The notes below the pieces were generated by a model, which was not told the origin of the DNA, made no database searches, and saw only the letters and a program-made list of their open reading frames with translations. A DNA stretch of 64,000 nucleotides from contig NZ_BMRN01000006.1 of NCBI RefSeq assembly GCF_014648655.1, positions 312,922-376,921 on the forward strand. Reading direction: 5' to 3'. Shown here piece after piece: positions 62,668 through 64,000 of this stretch. Every line of letters starts with the position of its first letter. Within the stretch, counting starts at the first letter, position 1. The stretch is from Streptomyces atratus (GTDB lineage: Bacteria; Actinomycetota; Actinomycetes; Streptomycetales; Streptomycetaceae). A program made the translations under genes and the position numbers.

Positions 62668-63098
62668 CGTTCGTTGATGTTCATGTCCCCGGCGGACTGG
62701 TAAACCCGCGCGTGGCCGGTCGGTGCGGCGTGGAACACGGTGGATCCGCTCTGGGGCGTCTGCTGGGCCGGAAGCGCCGGGGTGAGTTCCTCCACCAGTA
62801 CGCGACGCAGTTCCTGGGCCAGGTCGGGGTGTGTGCTGAGCAGCCGGCGGAACCGCAGGCGCCACTCCTGCGCGGACACTTCTTCGATGTCCGTTCCGCC
62901 CGGCGTGACCTCGTCGGTGGTGAGCAGCAGCGTCCGGGTGTCCGTCAGGTCTGCTTGCACGGTGGTGGCCCGATCGGGGTAGGCGCGTTCCCACAGGGCG
63001 CCGACGGAAGCGCGGGCGCGCTCCCACAGATCGGTGGTGAGCGCGCTCACCACCGCCGTTCCCGCGGCCGATGCGAGGGCCAACAGTTCGGCGTCCAC
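62664..63098 (-). CDS. helical protein with C-terminal YQ..D.NI.E motif (possible amyloid-signalling partner)
   Basis: 144 residues. An N-terminal helix LLALASAAGTAVVSALTTDLW is amphipathic/hydrophobic, followed by helices (ERARASVGALWERAYPD, AQEWRLRFRRLLSTHPDLAQELRRVLVEEL). The final 27 residues STVFHAAPTGHARVYQSAGD plus MNINER match 13 of 26 positions in the N-terminus of the co-translated membrane protein. A helical domain of about 110 residues with a short C-terminal repeat recalls Bell-domain/BASS effectors; this assignment is inference. Confidence 0.75.
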   Translation of the reverse strand: MDAELLALASAAGTAVVSALTTDLWERARASVGALWERAYPDRATTVQADLTDTRTLLLTTDEVTPGGTDIEEVSAQEWRLRFRRLLSTHPDLAQELRRVLVEELTPALPAQQTPQSGSTVFHAAPTGHARVYQSAGDMNINER

Positions 63099-63297
63099 AG
63101 CGACTCCTTCTCACATGGGTTCTCCGGGCGGAGGCGTCATTCTAGGGCACCAACAGGGGTGTGATGTACGCGAGTTGGGGCAGCGGGAGGGTGCTTCGTG
63201 GACGCCCGGCAGGGCGCCGGGCCGGTGCGTGATCTCTCCGTCGGGACACCTGGCCGAGATGCGCGGCACGGTCATCCGTGAGCAGTCGCACCCGCAT

Positions 63298-63338
63298 GAG
63301 GAAGAGCCCCCGACGCGGCGTGTCGGGGGCTCTTCCTC
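63298..63338. terminator. perfect 17-bp hairpin, bidirectional terminator candidate
   Basis: GAGGAAGAGCCCCCGAC and its exact complement enclose a 7-base loop, 17 bp beyond the stop of the Yip1-family gene. Very stable. Confidence 0.75.
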
Positions 63339-63354
63339 AGATGGTCGGATGCTG

Positions 63355-64000
63355 TCAGATCGTGCCCAGCTTGATGATCGACAGCAGCGCGATCAGCTGG
63401 ATCGCGGATGCGCCCAGCGCCTTCGGCCACGGCAGGTCGTGCGACTTGCTCACCATCGAGGTGAAGAGCGCGGCCGAGGCCAGCCAGGTGATCCAGCCGA
63501 GGACCTGGACCAGGGAGTTCTCGCCGCCGAGGAAGAGCGCGAATATCAGGCGGGGAGCGTCCGTGATCGACATGATCAGCATGGAGAGGCCCACGGTCGG
63601 CTGCCAGGAGCCGTCGCCGCCGAGTTGGCGGGCGAGCGTATGCGTGACCGCGCCCAGGACCAGGCCGCCGATGACGAAGCCGATGCCCGTGATGACGACG
63701 TAGGGGACCGCTGTGGAGATCGTCGCGTGGATCGCGTCGTCCCGGGCCTGATCGAAGCCGAAGAGGGCGAGCAGGCCGTACAGGAACGTGACGATGAGCG
63801 CCGGGCCCCAGACCGGGTAGTCGCGCATCTGCCAGAACGTCGGTCCCGGGCGCAGCACGATGCCGGTGAGCAGGTCCTTCCACGGCAGCCGCGGGCCCGC
63901 GGGCTGGGCGGGGGCCTGGCCGGCGCGGTAGGTGTTGCCGTCGCCGTAGGGGTCCTCGCCGATGCTGAACGCCTGGGTGTGGCCGGGGGAGTTGGCGTAC
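63355..64000 (-). CDS. Yip1-family integral membrane protein (partial, runs off the window)
   Basis: The open frame continues to the right edge of the window, so the N-terminus is missing. Visible are a polar cytoplasmic segment (FSIGEDPYGDGNTYRAG, PRLPWKDLLTGIVLRPGPTF) and five hydrophobic segments (GPALIVTFLYGLLALFG, YVVITGIGFVIGGLVLG, TVGLSMLIMSITDAPRLIFAL, LGWITWLASAALFTSMV and IQLIALLSIIKLG). TFWQMRDYPVWGPAL with LRPGPTF is the Yip1 family entry block. The role in bacteria is unknown. Confidence 0.85.
   Translation of the reverse strand, partial: YANSPGHTQAFSIGEDPYGDGNTYRAGQAPAQPAGPRLPWKDLLTGIVLRPGPTFWQMRDYPVWGPALIVTFLYGLLALFGFDQARDDAIHATISTAVPYVVITGIGFVIGGLVLGAVTHTLARQLGGDGSWQPTVGLSMLIMSITDAPRLIFALFLGGENSLVQVLGWITWLASAALFTSMVSKSHDLPWPKALGASAIQLIALLSIIKLGTI

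Noticed and set aside
1..64000. CRISPR array or rRNA genes
   Set aside because: No regularly spaced repeats of CRISPR size and no rRNA-like sequence anywhere.

Overview
The window looks like a piece of a Streptomyces chromosome. GC is very high, and gene content is typical of the genus: a conservon (Cvn) operon with two P450s, sortase-E-type LAXTG surface protein, twin-arginine metallophosphatase, DUF5994 proteins, AICE-like debris at a tRNA gene. No plasmid or phage structural genes are visible.

Layout. 0.2-10.9 kb: a membrane molybdopterin oxidoreductase with a small membrane partner; a PAP2-like membrane protein; an XRE regulator; a strong candidate small RNA on the minus strand (about 3421-3541, with its own promoter and terminator); a cold-shock block (MerR-type regulator, CspA-type protein with long leader, DEAD-box helicase); a Tat-exported metallophosphatase; an SDR; and an overlapping crcB-DUF190-crcB fluoride-exporter operon. 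11-22 kb: AhpD-like protein, polyprenol-phosphate mannosyltransferase, exported S33 peptidase, phosphoribosyltransferase, HAD phosphatase, an ABC exporter (ATPase plus two permeases) divergent from a histidine kinase/response regulator pair, and a glyoxalase-like protein. 22-26 kb: two tandem CAP-domain secreted proteins that share an identical 139-bp block, then an ECF-type sigma factor with a membrane-anchored partner. 26-32.6 kb: a complete conservon (CvnA sensor, CvnB roadblock, CvnC DUF742, CvnD GTPase) continuing into a CYP157-like P450 without the ExxR motif, a second canonical P450 and an enoyl-CoA hydratase. 33-43.6 kb: alpha/beta hydrolase divergent from a TetR regulator over paired operators, GYD protein, an odd signal peptidase beside a LAXTG surface protein, a polysaccharide deacetylase and a 1015-residue secreted FG-GAP protein.

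43.8-60.2 kb is an integration hotspot. The only intact tRNA, tRNA-Gly(CCC) at 60146-60219 on the minus strand, is followed leftwards by four partial copies of its 3' half (near 52.9, 45.95, 44.09 and 43.85 kb), most with a copy of its terminator. These are the footprints of stacked site-specific insertions. Between them lie cargo (DUF5994 pair, KimA-like transporter, YjbQ, cupin, MFS, nitroreductase/MarR, SDR, NUDIX) and wreckage: the C-terminus of a tyrosine integrase next to the tRNA, IS30 and IS4-type transposase tails, an AbiEii-type toxin gene with its catalytic core deleted, a truncated PIN toxin with intact antitoxin, and an amber-interrupted small gene.

60.2-64 kb returns to core genes: dcd, a phosphoribosyltransferase, then an overlapping gene pair that shares a 26-residue YQ..D.NI.E motif (C-terminal in one, N-terminal in the other), a layout resembling bacterial amyloid-signalling pairs, and a Yip1-family membrane protein that runs off the right edge.
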